NCBI RefSeq assembly: GCF_001192835.1
Contig: NZ_DF968183.1
Location: 496,001-560,000, forward strand
Direction of reading: 5' to 3'
Origin: Lentimicrobium saccharophilum
GTDB lineage: Bacteria; Bacteroidota; Bacteroidia; Bacteroidales; Lentimicrobiaceae
Length of the DNA stretch: 64,000 nucleotides
Within the stretch, counting starts at the first letter, position 1. Each line of letters starts with the position of its first letter. Under the pieces are notes generated by a model. That model saw only the letters and a list, made by a program, of their open reading frames with translations. It made no database searches and had not been told where the DNA came from. Below are positions 26,718 to 36,326 of the stretch, piece after piece. The position numbers were made by a program, and so were the translations under genes.

Positions 26718-28106
26718 ATGACATTAATAAAGAGTATTTCAGGGATCAGGGGAACTATAGGAGGCAGACCCGGTGAAGGACTCAGTCCTGTGGATATTGT
26801 AAAATTTACCGCTGCCTATGGCAGTATGCTTAAACCGGAGTCGCCGGAACGCATCTCTGTTGTGGTAGGCCGTGATGCAAGGGTATCGGGCAGTATGGTC
26901 AACAGCCTTGTTACAGCCACACTTACCGGTATGGGAATTGATGTTACCGACCTCGGACTTTCGACGACCCCTACCGTTGAAATGGCGGTGAAAGACCTGG
27001 GCGCCGCGGGGGGAATCATCCTGACAGCCAGCCACAACCCCTGGCAATGGAATGCACTGAAACTGCTCAACAGCGAAGGGGAATTTATCAGCGCCCGGGA
27101 AGGGGAACAACTGCTCAGCATTGCCGGATCGGGCGATTACACTTTTGCCGAAGTAGACAGACTTGGTGTAATAAAGTATGACGATACCCAGTTGAGAAAG
27201 CATATTGAGAAAATTATCAATCTGCCTTATGTGAATTCCTTTGCCATAAAAATGGCCCATTTCAGGGTTGCGGTTGATGCGGTGAACTCAACCGGTGGCA
27301 TTGCCATCCCCCTGCTTTTGAAATCTCTCGGCGTTGAGATCATCGATGAACTCTATTGTACTCCGGATGGTCGTTTTCCGCACAACCCCGAACCGCTTCC
27401 CGAAAATCTGAAGGAAATCTCGGAACTGGTTGTAAAAAACAAAGCGCATGTCGGGTTTGTAGTCGATCCCGATGTGGACCGCCTGGCCATCATTTGCGAA
27501 GACGGCGGTATGTTTGGTGAAGAATATACCCTGGTAAGCGTTGCCGACTATGTGCTTTCACAAAAACCCGGGAATACCGTTTCAAACATGTCATCGACCA
27601 GGGCGCTGCGCGATATAACCGAAAAAGCCGGCGGAACCTATTATGCTTCCGCGGTGGGCGAAGTGAATGTGGTTGCCCGGATGAAAGAAGTGGGGGCGGT
27701 TATAGGCGGCGAAGGAAACGGCGGTGTGATTCTTCCCGAACTTCATTACGGCCGCGATGCACTCGCCGGGATTGCCCTGTTCCTTACCCACCTTGCCCAG
27801 TCAGGCAAACGCTGCTCAGGATTGAGGAATACCTATCCCGACTACTTCATGTCGAAAAATAAGATTCAACTTTCCCCTGAAATGGATGTGGATAATATCC
27901 TCAGCAAAATAGCCGGCAAATACAAAAAACGCCCCATCAATACCGAGGACGGAGTAAAAATAGAATTCGGAAGCGAATGGGTGCACCTGAGGCGGTCAAA
28001 CACCGAACCCATCATACGCATCTATTCCGAAAGCGATTCGGAAGTAAAGGCGGGGGTGCTTGCCCGCAAAATCATTGATGACATCAGGGAAATTATCAGG
28101 GAGTAA
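26718..28106 (+). CDS. glmM: Phosphoglucosamine mutase (alpha-D-phosphohexomutase)
   Basis: The 462-residue protein shows all four phosphohexomutase motifs: the catalytic phosphoserine loop TASHNP (Ser105), the metal loop DPDVDR (Asp250, 252, 254), the sugar-binding GEGNGGVI, and the phosphate-binding RRSNTEPIIRIY at the C-terminus. It probably converts glucosamine-6-phosphate to glucosamine-1-phosphate for peptidoglycan and LPS. Bacteroidota carry several paralogues, so phosphomannomutase or phosphoglucomutase activity is possible. GEGNGGVI favours GlmM-like use. Confidence 0.82.
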   Translation: MTLIKSISGIRGTIGGRPGEGLSPVDIVKFTAAYGSMLKPESPERISVVVGRDARVSGSMVNSLVTATLTGMGIDVTDLGLSTTPTVEMAVKDLGAAGGIILTASHNPWQWNALKLLNSEGEFISAREGEQLLSIAGSGDYTFAEVDRLGVIKYDDTQLRKHIEKIINLPYVNSFAIKMAHFRVAVDAVNSTGGIAIPLLLKSLGVEIIDELYCTPDGRFPHNPEPLPENLKEISELVVKNKAHVGFVVDPDVDRLAIICEDGGMFGEEYTLVSVADYVLSQKPGNTVSNMSSTRALRDITEKAGGTYYASAVGEVNVVARMKEVGAVIGGEGNGGVILPELHYGRDALAGIALFLTHLAQSGKRCSGLRNTYPDYFMSKNKIQLSPEMDVDNILSKIAGKYKKRPINTEDGVKIEFGSEWVHLRRSNTEPIIRIYSESDSEVKAGVLARKIIDDIREIIRE

Positions 28107-28213
28107 CTACCGGATAAGTGAAGGATAACAGCGAAATTATAAAAATTTATGGCTGAAATGCATTGTCAGCCAAAGATTTGCTAAATTGCCCGATATTTCA
28201 CAAAAACCAGCCC

Positions 28214-28474
28214 ATGGCAGGAAAACGGAAACGAAGGAAACCCATTAAATATAAACCTGTTGCCTTCAAACTTACCCAGCAACAGAAAAAACGTGTGGAT
28301 GCCTTTTGCCGGAAAAACGGAACTACCCCGGTAAATATGTACAAAAAAGCCATCATGGCTTATCTGCTGAGTAATGGGTATGGAAACCTTAAACATAGCC
28401 ACGAACCGGTGATCGGGCCAAATCAGATGAGCATTTTTGACATCGTGGAAGATATCGGTGCAATAAAACTTTAA
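28214..28474 (+). CDS. Small basic protein, possibly DNA-binding
   Basis: From the ATG at 28214 the product is 86 residues: a very basic N-terminus (GKRKRRKPIKYKPVAFKL), then TQQQKKRVDAFCRKNGTTPVNMYKKAIMAYL, which has the strand-helix-helix feel of ribbon-helix-helix proteins. An upstream in-frame TTG at 28163 would add 17 unlikely residues. I do not recognise a named family. It stands alone downstream of glmM. Confidence 0.6.
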   Translation: MAGKRKRRKPIKYKPVAFKLTQQQKKRVDAFCRKNGTTPVNMYKKAIMAYLLSNGYGNLKHSHEPVIGPNQMSIFDIVEDIGAIKL

Positions 28475-28546
28475 CCCATATTCACACCTCCGGATTGTAT
28501 TGTATCTTCTGATAGTTTCGGATGCCCGCGTTATTTTTATTGAACA

Positions 28547-29257
28547 TCAGTCTGCCGGAACCTCAATCAGCAGCAGCCTGGCGTCTTCCCGGGCCTCAAC
28601 CGCTAATTGATCGGCACCCCACATTTCAAAGGAATCGCGCCAGCGCAGTTGCCCGCCCGCTGCATTAACCTCCCCCTCAATTACAAATACCATCAGGCCG
28701 TTGCCGGTAAGATTCAGCTGATAATCCACAACGGAACCCTTGTCCATATCAAGCAAATACATCCAGGCCCGCTGCCTGATATACAGAACTGACCGTTTTT
28801 GCTCAGGTGAAACGATCAGGTGAGGAATGTTTTTACGGACCGAAGAATAATAAGCCAGTTTATTAACTTCGGGATTGGTATGCTTTGTCTCCGGAAATAT
28901 CCATATCTGGAGAAAACTGCCTGGATTTTCAGATAACAGATTTGCTTCGGATACCGTGATACCGGTTCCGGCTGACAAGAGTTGCACCTCCCCTTCCCTG
29001 ATCAGATTCCGGTTTCCGTTTGCATCAATCTGTTCCAGATCACCTTTGATCGGAATCGTAATAATTTCCATATTGGAATGCGTATGTGGCGCTGTGGAAT
29101 GCCCTCCTGATATGGATTCTTCATTGAGCACCCTTACAACGCCGAAGCGTTCCCGTAACGGATTGAAGTAATCGGCAAAACTGAAGCTGTGGATGGTTTC
29201 GAGCCAACCGTAGGAAGCTTTGCCGCGCTGCTCCGAACGGTGTATTTCAACCTTCAT
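28547..29257 (-). CDS. Pirin-family protein lacking one metal-ligand histidine
   Basis: This 236-residue bicupin matches pirins, with YGWLETIHSFSFADYFNP and GGHSTAPHTHSNMEI. His58 and His60 fit the first two metal ligands, but the usual HSE motif is TVSE (Val102, Glu104), so one expected histidine is replaced. Metal-dependent activity such as quercetin dioxygenase may therefore be impaired, as in YhaK-like relatives. It starts one base after the recR stop and is probably cotranscribed with it. Confidence 0.82.
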   Translation of the reverse strand: MKVEIHRSEQRGKASYGWLETIHSFSFADYFNPLRERFGVVRVLNEESISGGHSTAPHTHSNMEIITIPIKGDLEQIDANGNRNLIREGEVQLLSAGTGITVSEANLLSENPGSFLQIWIFPETKHTNPEVNKLAYYSSVRKNIPHLIVSPEQKRSVLYIRQRAWMYLLDMDKGSVVDYQLNLTGNGLMVFVIEGEVNAAGGQLRWRDSFEMWGADQLAVEAREDARLLLIEVPAD

Positions 29258-29258
29258 A

Positions 29259-29873
29259 TCAAAAGGTTTTATGATAAGGCACCCTGTTCAGAATTGACTT
29301 TCCCAGGGTTACCTCATCGGCGAATTCAAGATCATCCCCTATTGCCACACCGCGTGAGATGGCAGAGATGGTTCCGACCTTCTCATGAAGTCTTTTGTAC
29401 AGGTAAAAATTTGTCGTATCCCCCTCAGTAGTAGCCGGCAAGGCCATGATAAGCTCTGAAACGGTTCCCTCCACTGCCCGCTGTTCAAGTGAAGCGATAT
29501 TCAGGTCTCCGGGGCCAATCCCATCCATGGGTGAAATTACGCCACCCAGCACATGGTATACCCCCCTGAACTGACCGGTATTTTCAATGGCCATCACATC
29601 CCGGATATCTTCTACAACACATACCACTGTATGATCCCGGCGATGATCGGCACAGATCGCACATATTTCAACATCTGAAATATTATGGCAGCGGCTGCAG
29701 TACCTCACCTCGCTCCGGAGGCGGATAATGGCATTACCAAGGGCTTCTGACCGCTGCGCATCCTGTCTCAGCAGATGAAGGGCCAATCTCAGGGCGGTAC
29801 GGCGACCAATGCCCGGTAACCGGGTAAGTTCATTCACTGCATCTTCAAGCAACCGGGATGAATAAGTATTCAT
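29259..29873 (-). CDS. recR: Recombination mediator RecR
   Basis: The 204-residue protein has the N-terminal helix-hairpin-helix [17 protein letters not shown], the four-cysteine zinc site (CSRC...CAIC), a TOPRIM-like domain ([29 protein letters not shown]) and the Walker-like end [15 protein letters not shown]. With RecF/RecO it loads RecA at gaps. Its length is normal for the family. The pirin gene follows directly. Confidence 0.95.
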   Translation of the reverse strand: MNTYSSRLLEDAVNELTRLPGIGRRTALRLALHLLRQDAQRSEALGNAIIRLRSEVRYCSRCHNISDVEICAICADHRRDHTVVCVVEDIRDVMAIENTGQFRGVYHVLGGVISPMDGIGPGDLNIASLEQRAVEGTVSELIMALPATTEGDTTNFYLYKRLHEKVGTISAISRGVAIGDDLEFADEVTLGKSILNRVPYHKTF

Positions 29874-30118
29874 TGATCAGATATTTGTATGGACGACACT
29901 ATTTTGAGTTAAGGCAAAAACCACAGGACCGCAGGAATCCGCTTTAGAATTCACTGATTTTCAATACTATAATCAATTACACACCCACTTCTTTCAATCT
30001 TCAGATGACAGATGAGTAATTCATTGATCATCAGCCGGAAAAAAACGTACGGATAACAAGCAATAGTGATTATTTTTGCAACAAATTTACGAAACAAAAT
30101 GTTGCCTGCTTCCGGAGT

Positions 30119-30898
30119 ATGGCAGCTGAAGATAATCAGCACCTGAAACTGATGAGATCAACTACAGCCTTTATAATATTATTTATTGCTTTTCTGATTC
30201 CATCCCTGCATGCCCAGGATACCCTCCCCCATGCGGCCAATCATACCGATGCCGGAGGCCTGAAGCAGGGCCTGTGGCTGAAAACCGACGGAACGGGCAA
30301 ACCGGTTTACCGGGGAACTTTCAGGAATAACCTGCCCGAAGGTGAGTTTGTTTATTTCGACACCACAGGTAAAGTCAAAGCCAGAACAACATTTACCGAA
30401 AACGGTACAAGAGCCTACACGATTACATACGACCGTTCCGGAAGAATGGCAGCCGAAGGCCTTTACCTCAACGAAAAACGCGAAGGGTTGTGGAAGTTTT
30501 ACAATGAAGAAGGAATTCTGATTTCAGAAGAGTCATATGAGAACGGCATTCCTGCCGGCCTCTGGAAGAACTACTACCAGAACGGTGTACTTCTCGAAGA
30601 GATTACCTACCGGAACGGGTTAAAAGACGGACCCTGGAAACAGTATTTCCACGACGGACCAGTAAAACTATCAGCCACTTACAAAAACGGCAAACTCGAA
30701 GGACTTGCCACTTTTTTCCATCCGAACGGCAGGGTGATGGTGTCAGGGCCATACAAAAACAACTTTAAGGATGGTGTGTGGATGCATCTTAACGACAAGG
30801 GTGTCGCCGAAAAGAAGGAAATATGGTCGAACGGCTTTCTTCAGGCCGAAGAGTATTACGACAAGCGGTTGGAGAAAAGTGTCAGGGAGGAGAAATAG
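30119..30898 (+). CDS. Exported MORN-repeat protein (YwqK-like)
   Basis: The product is 259 residues from 30119, or 248 from the ATG at 30152. The latter puts the signal peptide (RSTTAFIILFIAFLIPSLHAQ) nearer the N-terminus and may be the true start. The rest is a run of about eight MORN-type repeats (NGIPAGLWKNYYQNG, NGLKDGPWKQYFHDG, NGKLEGLATFFHPNG), the pattern also annotated as YwqK antitoxin-like. It is likely periplasmic or surface-exposed. The role is unknown and no toxin gene is adjacent. A -7 TATTTTTG lies at 30071-30078. Confidence 0.72.
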   Translation: MAAEDNQHLKLMRSTTAFIILFIAFLIPSLHAQDTLPHAANHTDAGGLKQGLWLKTDGTGKPVYRGTFRNNLPEGEFVYFDTTGKVKARTTFTENGTRAYTITYDRSGRMAAEGLYLNEKREGLWKFYNEEGILISEESYENGIPAGLWKNYYQNGVLLEEITYRNGLKDGPWKQYFHDGPVKLSATYKNGKLEGLATFFHPNGRVMVSGPYKNNFKDGVWMHLNDKGVAEKKEIWSNGFLQAEEYYDKRLEKSVREEK

Positions 30899-30931
30899 CC
30901 CGGCAGTGATCCTTATTGATCTTATCCTCAT

Positions 30932-30970
30932 GTAAAAAATATCCCGGAGTACATAATCCAGGGTCCGGGA
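30932..30970 (-). terminator. Possible rho-independent terminator of the CPBP gene
   Basis: On the minus strand TCCCGGA and TCCGGGA pair perfectly around a ~15-base loop and are followed by ATATTTTTTAC. It sits 28 bp past the CPBP stop. The loop is long, so strength is uncertain. Confidence 0.45.
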
Positions 30971-30997
30971 GGTTGAATTACCATCCGGCTGAAGGTT

Positions 30998-31777
30998 TTA
31001 CCGTTTCTTCATCCAGAGTGTTTCCCGGTTAATTTCCATGCGCTCACCATTGCGCCGTTTATAAAGGATGGTGATCACAATGATAAGTGCGATGGTGATC
31101 GCCCTGAAAATATTGGCATACCATCCGCCAAGGGCATTGTCGCCGGCAGAAAACATCATCCAGAAAAGATTCATGAAGAAATGAAGGAAAACCGGTACCC
31201 AAAGGTTATGCTGCCATTCCGACATCACCCAGGCAAAAAGAACGGCTCCTGAGAATGTTGTAAGGAAAATGCCGGTAAGCGTGGAAAACTCATTGCTCTG
31301 ATACAGGTGAAGGGAGGCAAAAAGCAAGGCTCCGGCCAGCACAGCCGGAATAAATCCCAGTCGTGTAAACCTGAACAACTGGCCGAAAAGGAAAGCCCTG
31401 AAATACAACTCCTCAATCAATGCGGCAACCACTGCACCCATTAATAGCTGGTTTAAAGTAATCCCCCTGTCAAATTCAAACACCAGGGCGTAACCCAGAA
31501 GCATCGGTAGTGTGCATAGCAGGGCAAACACGAAACCCTTGCCGGCAGAACCATTTAATCCAAGACTTCCGGCAAACTTTCGCGGGCCGTGGATGATCAG
31601 CACTGCCGCAAACAAAGGAATTCCTGTAATAAGATACGAAAACAGGTGACTGACACCTGCATTGAGGCCCGATTGAATCATCCAGTGCCTGATGTCTCTG
31701 AAAAACAACTGCTGAAAGAAGTAATACAATCCGAAAGCAGCAAGGGTAATGATTATGATCCTGAAGGTATTGCGCAT
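30998..31777 (-). CDS. CPBP-family intramembrane metalloprotease
   Basis: The 259-residue protein has about seven transmembrane helices and the three catalytic motifs of the CPBP (Rce1-like/Abi) family: EELYFR (Glu122, Glu123, Arg127), FASLH (Phe153, His157) and HFFMN. It probably cleaves membrane substrates; some members confer bacteriocin immunity. No peptide or bacteriocin gene was seen nearby. It is convergent with the MORN gene. Confidence 0.82.
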   Translation of the reverse strand: MRNTFRIIIITLAAFGLYYFFQQLFFRDIRHWMIQSGLNAGVSHLFSYLITGIPLFAAVLIIHGPRKFAGSLGLNGSAGKGFVFALLCTLPMLLGYALVFEFDRGITLNQLLMGAVVAALIEELYFRAFLFGQLFRFTRLGFIPAVLAGALLFASLHLYQSNEFSTLTGIFLTTFSGAVLFAWVMSEWQHNLWVPVFLHFFMNLFWMMFSAGDNALGGWYANIFRAITIALIIVITILYKRRNGERMEINRETLWMKKR

Positions 31778-32020
31778 AAATCTCTTCGGTTAAATACGTT
31801 TCCGTAAACGGCAATCAGTCACCGTCAGTTTCAGATAACAAACTTAAAGCGGAATGTATTTTAATAGATTGAAAATTTAAACACTACCACTCCTGTATTT
31901 TTATCCACAGGTTAATCGAAGAATTCTTTTCACTGCTAAGTTTTCCTGTGGTCATTGCATTAGCATCAGTCAAAGGAAGTGCAGACCGTTTTCGGAAGCT
32001 TAAAAATGAGATTGTAGTTT

Positions 32021-32599
32021 TTATACATTCCGGATAACCCTGCAGGGATTCCCGAATGCCAGGACATTGGGCGGAATGCTTCGGGTAACCACCGAACCCG
32101 CCCCAATCGTGGTATTGTCGCCAATCGTTACACCGGGAAGGATAATGGTTCCTCCGCCTATCCAGACATTTTTACCTATTTCAACAGGAGAAGTCTGCGA
32201 CCGCCAGAAGGTGCTGTCGGGCGACAACCGTTCCGAAGGCTTAACCGGATGAAAAACCGTATAGATATGCACGCCCGGGCCTATGCCGCTGAAATCGCCG
32301 ATGGTTATCCGGTTGCAATCCAGAAAAACGCAATTCATATTGATCTCCACATTGCTGCCGATATGAATATTCTCGCCATAGTCGACAAAGAAAGGCGCCG
32401 ATATCCAAACATGCTCACCCCTTGATCCCAGCAAATCATCCAGCAAACTGCTGATCTGATCCTGATCTGTTGAGAGTGTATTGTTATACTGCAACTGAAG
32501 TTGTTTGGCCCTTTGCCAACGTGCAAAAAGTTCTTTATCGGCACAGTCATAGATTTCGCCGGCAAGCATCTTTTCCTTTTCAGTCTTTTCCTGCATCAT
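32021..32599 (-). CDS. Sugar O-acetyltransferase (Maa/LacA family)
   Basis: The 192-residue protein has the N-terminal Mac domain (EKMLAGEIYDCADKELFARWQRAK) and a left-handed beta-helix of hexapeptide repeats ending in VWIGGGTIILPGVTIGDNTTIGAGSVV. The catalytic His lies in YTVFHPV. It transfers acetyl from acetyl-CoA to a sugar, and the acceptor is unspecified. It follows the esterase gene on the same strand after a 241-bp gap, so it is probably a separate transcript. Confidence 0.87.
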   Translation of the reverse strand: MMQEKTEKEKMLAGEIYDCADKELFARWQRAKQLQLQYNNTLSTDQDQISSLLDDLLGSRGEHVWISAPFFVDYGENIHIGSNVEINMNCVFLDCNRITIGDFSGIGPGVHIYTVFHPVKPSERLSPDSTFWRSQTSPVEIGKNVWIGGGTIILPGVTIGDNTTIGAGSVVTRSIPPNVLAFGNPCRVIRNV

Positions 32600-32840
32600 A
32601 AGTAAAGTTTTCGCGGTTATTACGCATAATTACAGCCGGGCAATAAGTTCGGATTTGCCAAATGGAGACAGGCAAAAAACTAATATGCAGTAACAGTCCG
32701 GCTGCCAAATAGTTAAAACAGCAAACAAATGTTATTATTGTATCACTACCGTGAATAAAGCCTGAAAGTGGCACAGGCTTACAGCAGGTAACTCAAACCT
32801 GCATTCCGACCTGTTCCTTCCTCCGGGTAGTTAAAAGACC

Positions 32841-33779
32841 TCATGCAGATGTCGCTTCAGTACGCAGATGAAATTTCACAAAATCCACGATCTCCTTCAT
32901 GGCTTCCGTTGCTTCGCGAAACATAGGAGCCAGCAGCGGATAGCAGTGTACCTGTCCTTTGCCGCTGCGAAAAATCACCTCAACCCCTGCCTTTTCAGCC
33001 TTCTGATAAAAACTTTTCCCATCGTCGAACAATTCATCATCTTCCCCTGCATTGATAAATAAGGGAGGCAGCCCTGACAAGTTGCCGAAGAGCGGAGAAA
33101 TACCCGGTAATGAAGGATCATGTTTTCCGCAGTAATGCGCGCTGAAAACCGTCCAGGAATTCATGGGGGCGAGGGAATACCTGTTTCTGGTGCGGTACGA
33201 ATCGCCGGAGCAGGTAAGGTCGGTCCAGGGAGAGATGGCAACGGCCGCAGCAGGCATGGGCATATTCCGATCCTTCATCTCCGGCAGCAAAGCCAGACAC
33301 AAGCCCCCTCCGGCCGACTCCCCGGCAATCACAATATTTTCAGGCTTGAATCCATTGGCGTACATCCATTTTACCACCGCAACAGAATCATCCAGTGCAG
33401 CGGGAAAAGGATGCTCAGGCGCCAGCCGGTATTCATAGATCAGGGTCCGGAAACCCGCCCGGGCCGAGAACTTTGATACAATCCCGCGGTGATCGTTGCA
33501 TGAACCTGACACATATCCGCCACCATGCACATAAAGAATCGCCTTATCAGGAACTGCACCTGCTGGAATCAGCCATTCCGCTTTCATGTCACCGATCAGG
33601 AATGGTTTTACCTCAAGCCCCTCAGGCATCCGTGCAAACCGGGCTGCTCCCTGCTCGCAGCGATCCCTGAACGCCTGAATCGAAGTATTTTCATCAAACA
33701 CTTCTTTGCGGAATTTTCCGCTGAGAATATGACGGTTTCGCAACATGAAATTGAAAAACCTGCTCTGAATGCTTTGCAT
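32841..33779 (-). CDS. Alpha/beta hydrolase, hormone-sensitive-lipase family
   Basis: The 312-residue protein has the oxyanion motif YVHGGGYVSGS, the nucleophile elbow GESAGGG, Asp in the NAGEDDELFDD segment and a late His in KGQVHCYPL. No signal peptide is seen, so it is a cytosolic carboxylesterase of unknown substrate. It lies 65 bp downstream of the Crp-like regulator on the same strand and may be controlled by it. Confidence 0.82.
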   Translation of the reverse strand: MQSIQSRFFNFMLRNRHILSGKFRKEVFDENTSIQAFRDRCEQGAARFARMPEGLEVKPFLIGDMKAEWLIPAGAVPDKAILYVHGGGYVSGSCNDHRGIVSKFSARAGFRTLIYEYRLAPEHPFPAALDDSVAVVKWMYANGFKPENIVIAGESAGGGLCLALLPEMKDRNMPMPAAAVAISPWTDLTCSGDSYRTRNRYSLAPMNSWTVFSAHYCGKHDPSLPGISPLFGNLSGLPPLFINAGEDDELFDDGKSFYQKAEKAGVEVIFRSGKGQVHCYPLLAPMFREATEAMKEIVDFVKFHLRTEATSA

Positions 33780-33844
33780 GATTCACTTTTAAATTATAGT
33801 GCCACAAAGTTCCGGGATTTTTTCCGGCCGGAAATTCACCTATG

Positions 33845-34423
33845 TTACTTTCTGAGGTCCCGGATATAATTTTTCCGGATTCTGCTCAGCGACTGCGGCG
33901 CGATGCCCAGGAAACCGGAAAGATGTTTAAGCGGAATACGCTGAATAATCCCAGGATAATTCTCCATCAGCAGCTTGTACCTCTCTGTGGCCGGAGTGGT
34001 TTTGGCCTCCATCATCAGCTGTTCGGTCTGGTACTGCACTTCCTGCGTAAACTTTCTGGTAAAGACTGCCCAGTGTTTCAGTTCAAGCAACAAATCAGCA
34101 TTTTTTAAACTGATTGTATAAACCACGCTATGCTCAAGTGCCTGAATACTCTCCGTGGCCGGCACCTGATTCCTGAAACTATAGGCGGACGTGAAGCAGT
34201 AAGGGGCTACTGTAAAGAATTTGGTTACTTCGCTTCCGTCATGTTCAACAAAATAACGCAACAGACCTTTCTCCAGAAATCCGAAAAAACGGCAAACTTC
34301 CCCCGCCTGAAGGATGATCTCATTCCTTTTGTATTCAACGGGTGTTAGAACATCTGCAATAACCTTCCATTCTTCATCAGGAAGCCGGACATAAGATTCA
34401 ATAAAATTTCTGAATGCAGACAT
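33845..34423 (-). CDS. Crp/Fnr-family transcriptional regulator
   Basis: The 192-residue protein has a cupin-like cNMP-binding domain (residues 20-120, NEIILQAGEVCRFFGFLEKGLLRYF) and a short C-terminal helix-turn-helix (HLSGFLGIAPQSLSRIRKN). No arginine/serine pair for cAMP phosphate binding is evident, and no Fnr cysteines, so the ligand is unknown or absent, as in many Bacteroidota members. It precedes the esterase gene. Confidence 0.82.
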   Translation of the reverse strand: MSAFRNFIESYVRLPDEEWKVIADVLTPVEYKRNEIILQAGEVCRFFGFLEKGLLRYFVEHDGSEVTKFFTVAPYCFTSAYSFRNQVPATESIQALEHSVVYTISLKNADLLLELKHWAVFTRKFTQEVQYQTEQLMMEAKTTPATERYKLLMENYPGIIQRIPLKHLSGFLGIAPQSLSRIRKNYIRDLRK

Positions 34424-34624
34424 AAGGGATCTGACCGGTAAATTGCGCTTAAAATCTCCTGCAATTTATCAATAATTTCTCCGGGATAATCAAAGCAATC
34501 ACATTCCTGTTCATGAAACCTGAAAAAAACAGCAATTACTTTACAGTATGATCAGGCTTAAGGCAGATTATGTATGCCATAATAGATAGTATGATAATAC
34601 AGAACGGCAGATCCTTCTCCCCTG

Positions 34625-35530
34625 CTAATCATGACTTTTCGTCCTTTTCCCCATCATTACCCCGACTCCGGCTATGGTTATCAATCCGCCGGTGACCTGC
34701 ACAGTTGTAGGAAGGCTGCCAAACATCAGCAGCGCGCCCGTCAGCACGAAGAGGCCGGTGGTACTCTGGATGATCGCAGTCCTGCTTGCCGGTATATATT
34801 TCAGGGAAGAATACTGGAAAATAGAAGTAAGAAACGGCCCGACAAATGAACCGGCCAATATATTGAGAAAGGCCTTCACCGGGATTTGTAAACTATCCCC
34901 GGTAATAAATATGAACAACAGGGAAAAAAGAAACAGGAAGATTGCACGGTTGATCGCGAGAACGACAGGGGCCATTTCGCCTATATGCTTCTTAACAAGG
35001 ATTGTGCGTACAGCATAAAGTGATGTTGATATCAGCATCATCAGGGCTGTCGCATTCATAAAACCAAGGGAATCAGTCCCCCTGAAGCTGACGACAAAAG
35101 CGCCGGTAAGAATAAGTGCAGCGCCGGCCCCTGTTTTTATACTGAAACGTTCTGCCAGTAACCATATCCCAAGCAAAGTCACAAACAGGTATTCGAGGTT
35201 GCGGAGAAAACTGGGTACAGAAGGATTTTCCGTGATTTTGATGGCAATATAGAAAGATACGGTGGCAGCGAGTTCAAAAATTCCGATCAGCAGAAGATTA
35301 TGGTAATCGTGGCGGGTAAATGAACGGATGGAGAACCCTCCTTTGGGGTGCATTGCAAACAGGGTATTCCAGAAAAGCGCCAGTATAAACCACCAGAAAC
35401 CGAATGCCGGAAGGCTGATTTCATTCAATGCAGCCTTGCTGAATAGGTATACGAGTGATCCGCAGATGGTGGCGATCAGCGCGTATAAATAACCCCGGCG
35501 GGTTGAAGTAATTTCTCTGTTCAGGCTCAA
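34625..35530 (-). CDS. EamA/DMT-family transporter
   Basis: The 301-residue protein has ten hydrophobic helices in two halves, as in EamA drug/metabolite exporters. It starts with a short basic stretch and RGYLYALIATICGSLVYLF, and PSVPSFLRNLEYLFVTLLGIWLLAERF marks the end of the first repeat. Substrate is unknown. It is followed downstream by a 200-bp gap with nothing recognisable, and preceded by the palindromic repeat element. Confidence 0.82.
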   Translation of the reverse strand: MSLNREITSTRRGYLYALIATICGSLVYLFSKAALNEISLPAFGFWWFILALFWNTLFAMHPKGGFSIRSFTRHDYHNLLLIGIFELAATVSFYIAIKITENPSVPSFLRNLEYLFVTLLGIWLLAERFSIKTGAGAALILTGAFVVSFRGTDSLGFMNATALMMLISTSLYAVRTILVKKHIGEMAPVVLAINRAIFLFLFSLLFIFITGDSLQIPVKAFLNILAGSFVGPFLTSIFQYSSLKYIPASRTAIIQSTTGLFVLTGALLMFGSLPTTVQVTGGLITIAGVGVMMGKRTKSHD

Positions 35531-35534
35531 AGTT

Positions 35535-35801
35535 TAAATATTTGATATTACCGTTGTCCGGTTAAATTATGAGATTACCTATGGTGAGCTCTCCCGATAG
35601 CTATCGGGATCGGTTCTTCGCTAACGCTCAGAATGACTTTGACATACATGGATTTGAGGGGAAGGGTGCTTGGTGGCGGCTTTGCCGCCACCAAGCACCC
35701 TTTGATTATCGTTAATGTATTGTCATTCTGAACGTAACGTAGTGAAGTGAAGAATCTCATAACTCCTTTAAAAGGTTTACCGGACAATAAATATTTGATA
35801 T
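35535..35801. repeat. MITE-like palindromic repeat flanked by 14-bp direct repeats
   Basis: The element has short terminal inverted repeats TTGTCCGG (35554-35561) and CCGGACAA (35780-35787). The arms are imperfectly inverted (TTATGAGATT and TTCAGAATGAC motifs recur in both). The centre is a perfect 19-bp stem with a 3-base loop (35662-35702). The left arm also holds the palindrome CCCGATAGCTATCGGG. TAAATATTTGATAT lies directly at both sides (35535-35548 and 35788-35801), which could be a target duplication. Motifs of this kind recur as dispersed repeats in Bacteroidota genomes. It encodes no protein and sits between two minus-strand genes. Confidence 0.7.
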
Positions 35802-35804
35802 AAA

Positions 35805-36326
35805 TCAGGGTTCTGTATTCACCTGCTTCAATGCCTCAAGGGCCATGGCAAGCCGGGCCTCCCCTTCTCCCGATATCAGCGTAAAAGGCAACTTTCTTTC
35901 ATAAAGCTCTTCAATATAAATCTCAAGTAATTTTTCTCTCAGGTGCGGATGTTCGCGCAGCGGATCGGCTTCCCAGGGCAAATCGGTATTACAAAGAAGA
36001 TAATGAGCGTAAAGGTGCCGCTTCAGCATCATTTCAATCCACGGGTGCGACTTTCCGTATTTTACCCTGCACCAGATATGGCAGACCAGAAAATCGGTAT
36101 CACAGAATAGAAATTTCCGGGCATCCTGCGCAAGGGCATTCTCGGCGGCATACTGCCCTTCTGCTATCCTGAGTATATCAAGGAATTCATAAGGCCTGTC
36201 CAGTTTCTGAAGATAATCCCTGGAGAATTCAGGAACCCATGGCTCACCAAAATACCCGGACAGTTTTTCAGCCAGCCATGATTTTCCGGTGGATTCCGGC
36301 CCTGTGACGGAGATGCGCCTTATCAT
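35805..36326 (-). CDS. NadR-type nucleoside kinase / AAA ATPase
   Basis: From the ATG at 36324-36326 the protein has 173 residues: the P-loop VTGPESTGKS near the N-terminus, WVPEFSRDYL, CDTDFLVCHIW and a C-terminal base-recognition region, as in the ribosylnicotinamide kinase half of NadR. It lacks the adenylyltransferase half. I chose this start because it overlaps the pnuC stop as ATGA; an ATG at 36359 would overlap more. It probably phosphorylates the vitamin or nucleoside imported by the adjacent transporter, trapping it in the cell. Confidence 0.8.
   Translation of the reverse strand: MIRRISVTGPESTGKSWLAEKLSGYFGEPWVPEFSRDYLQKLDRPYEFLDILRIAEGQYAAENALAQDARKFLFCDTDFLVCHIWCRVKYGKSHPWIEMMLKRHLYAHYLLCNTDLPWEADPLREHPHLREKLLEIYIEELYERKLPFTLISGEGEARLAMALEALKQVNTEP

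Noticed and set aside
28151-28175. Hairpin GGCTGA/TCAGCC after glmM
   Set aside because: No T-run follows and the loop is long.
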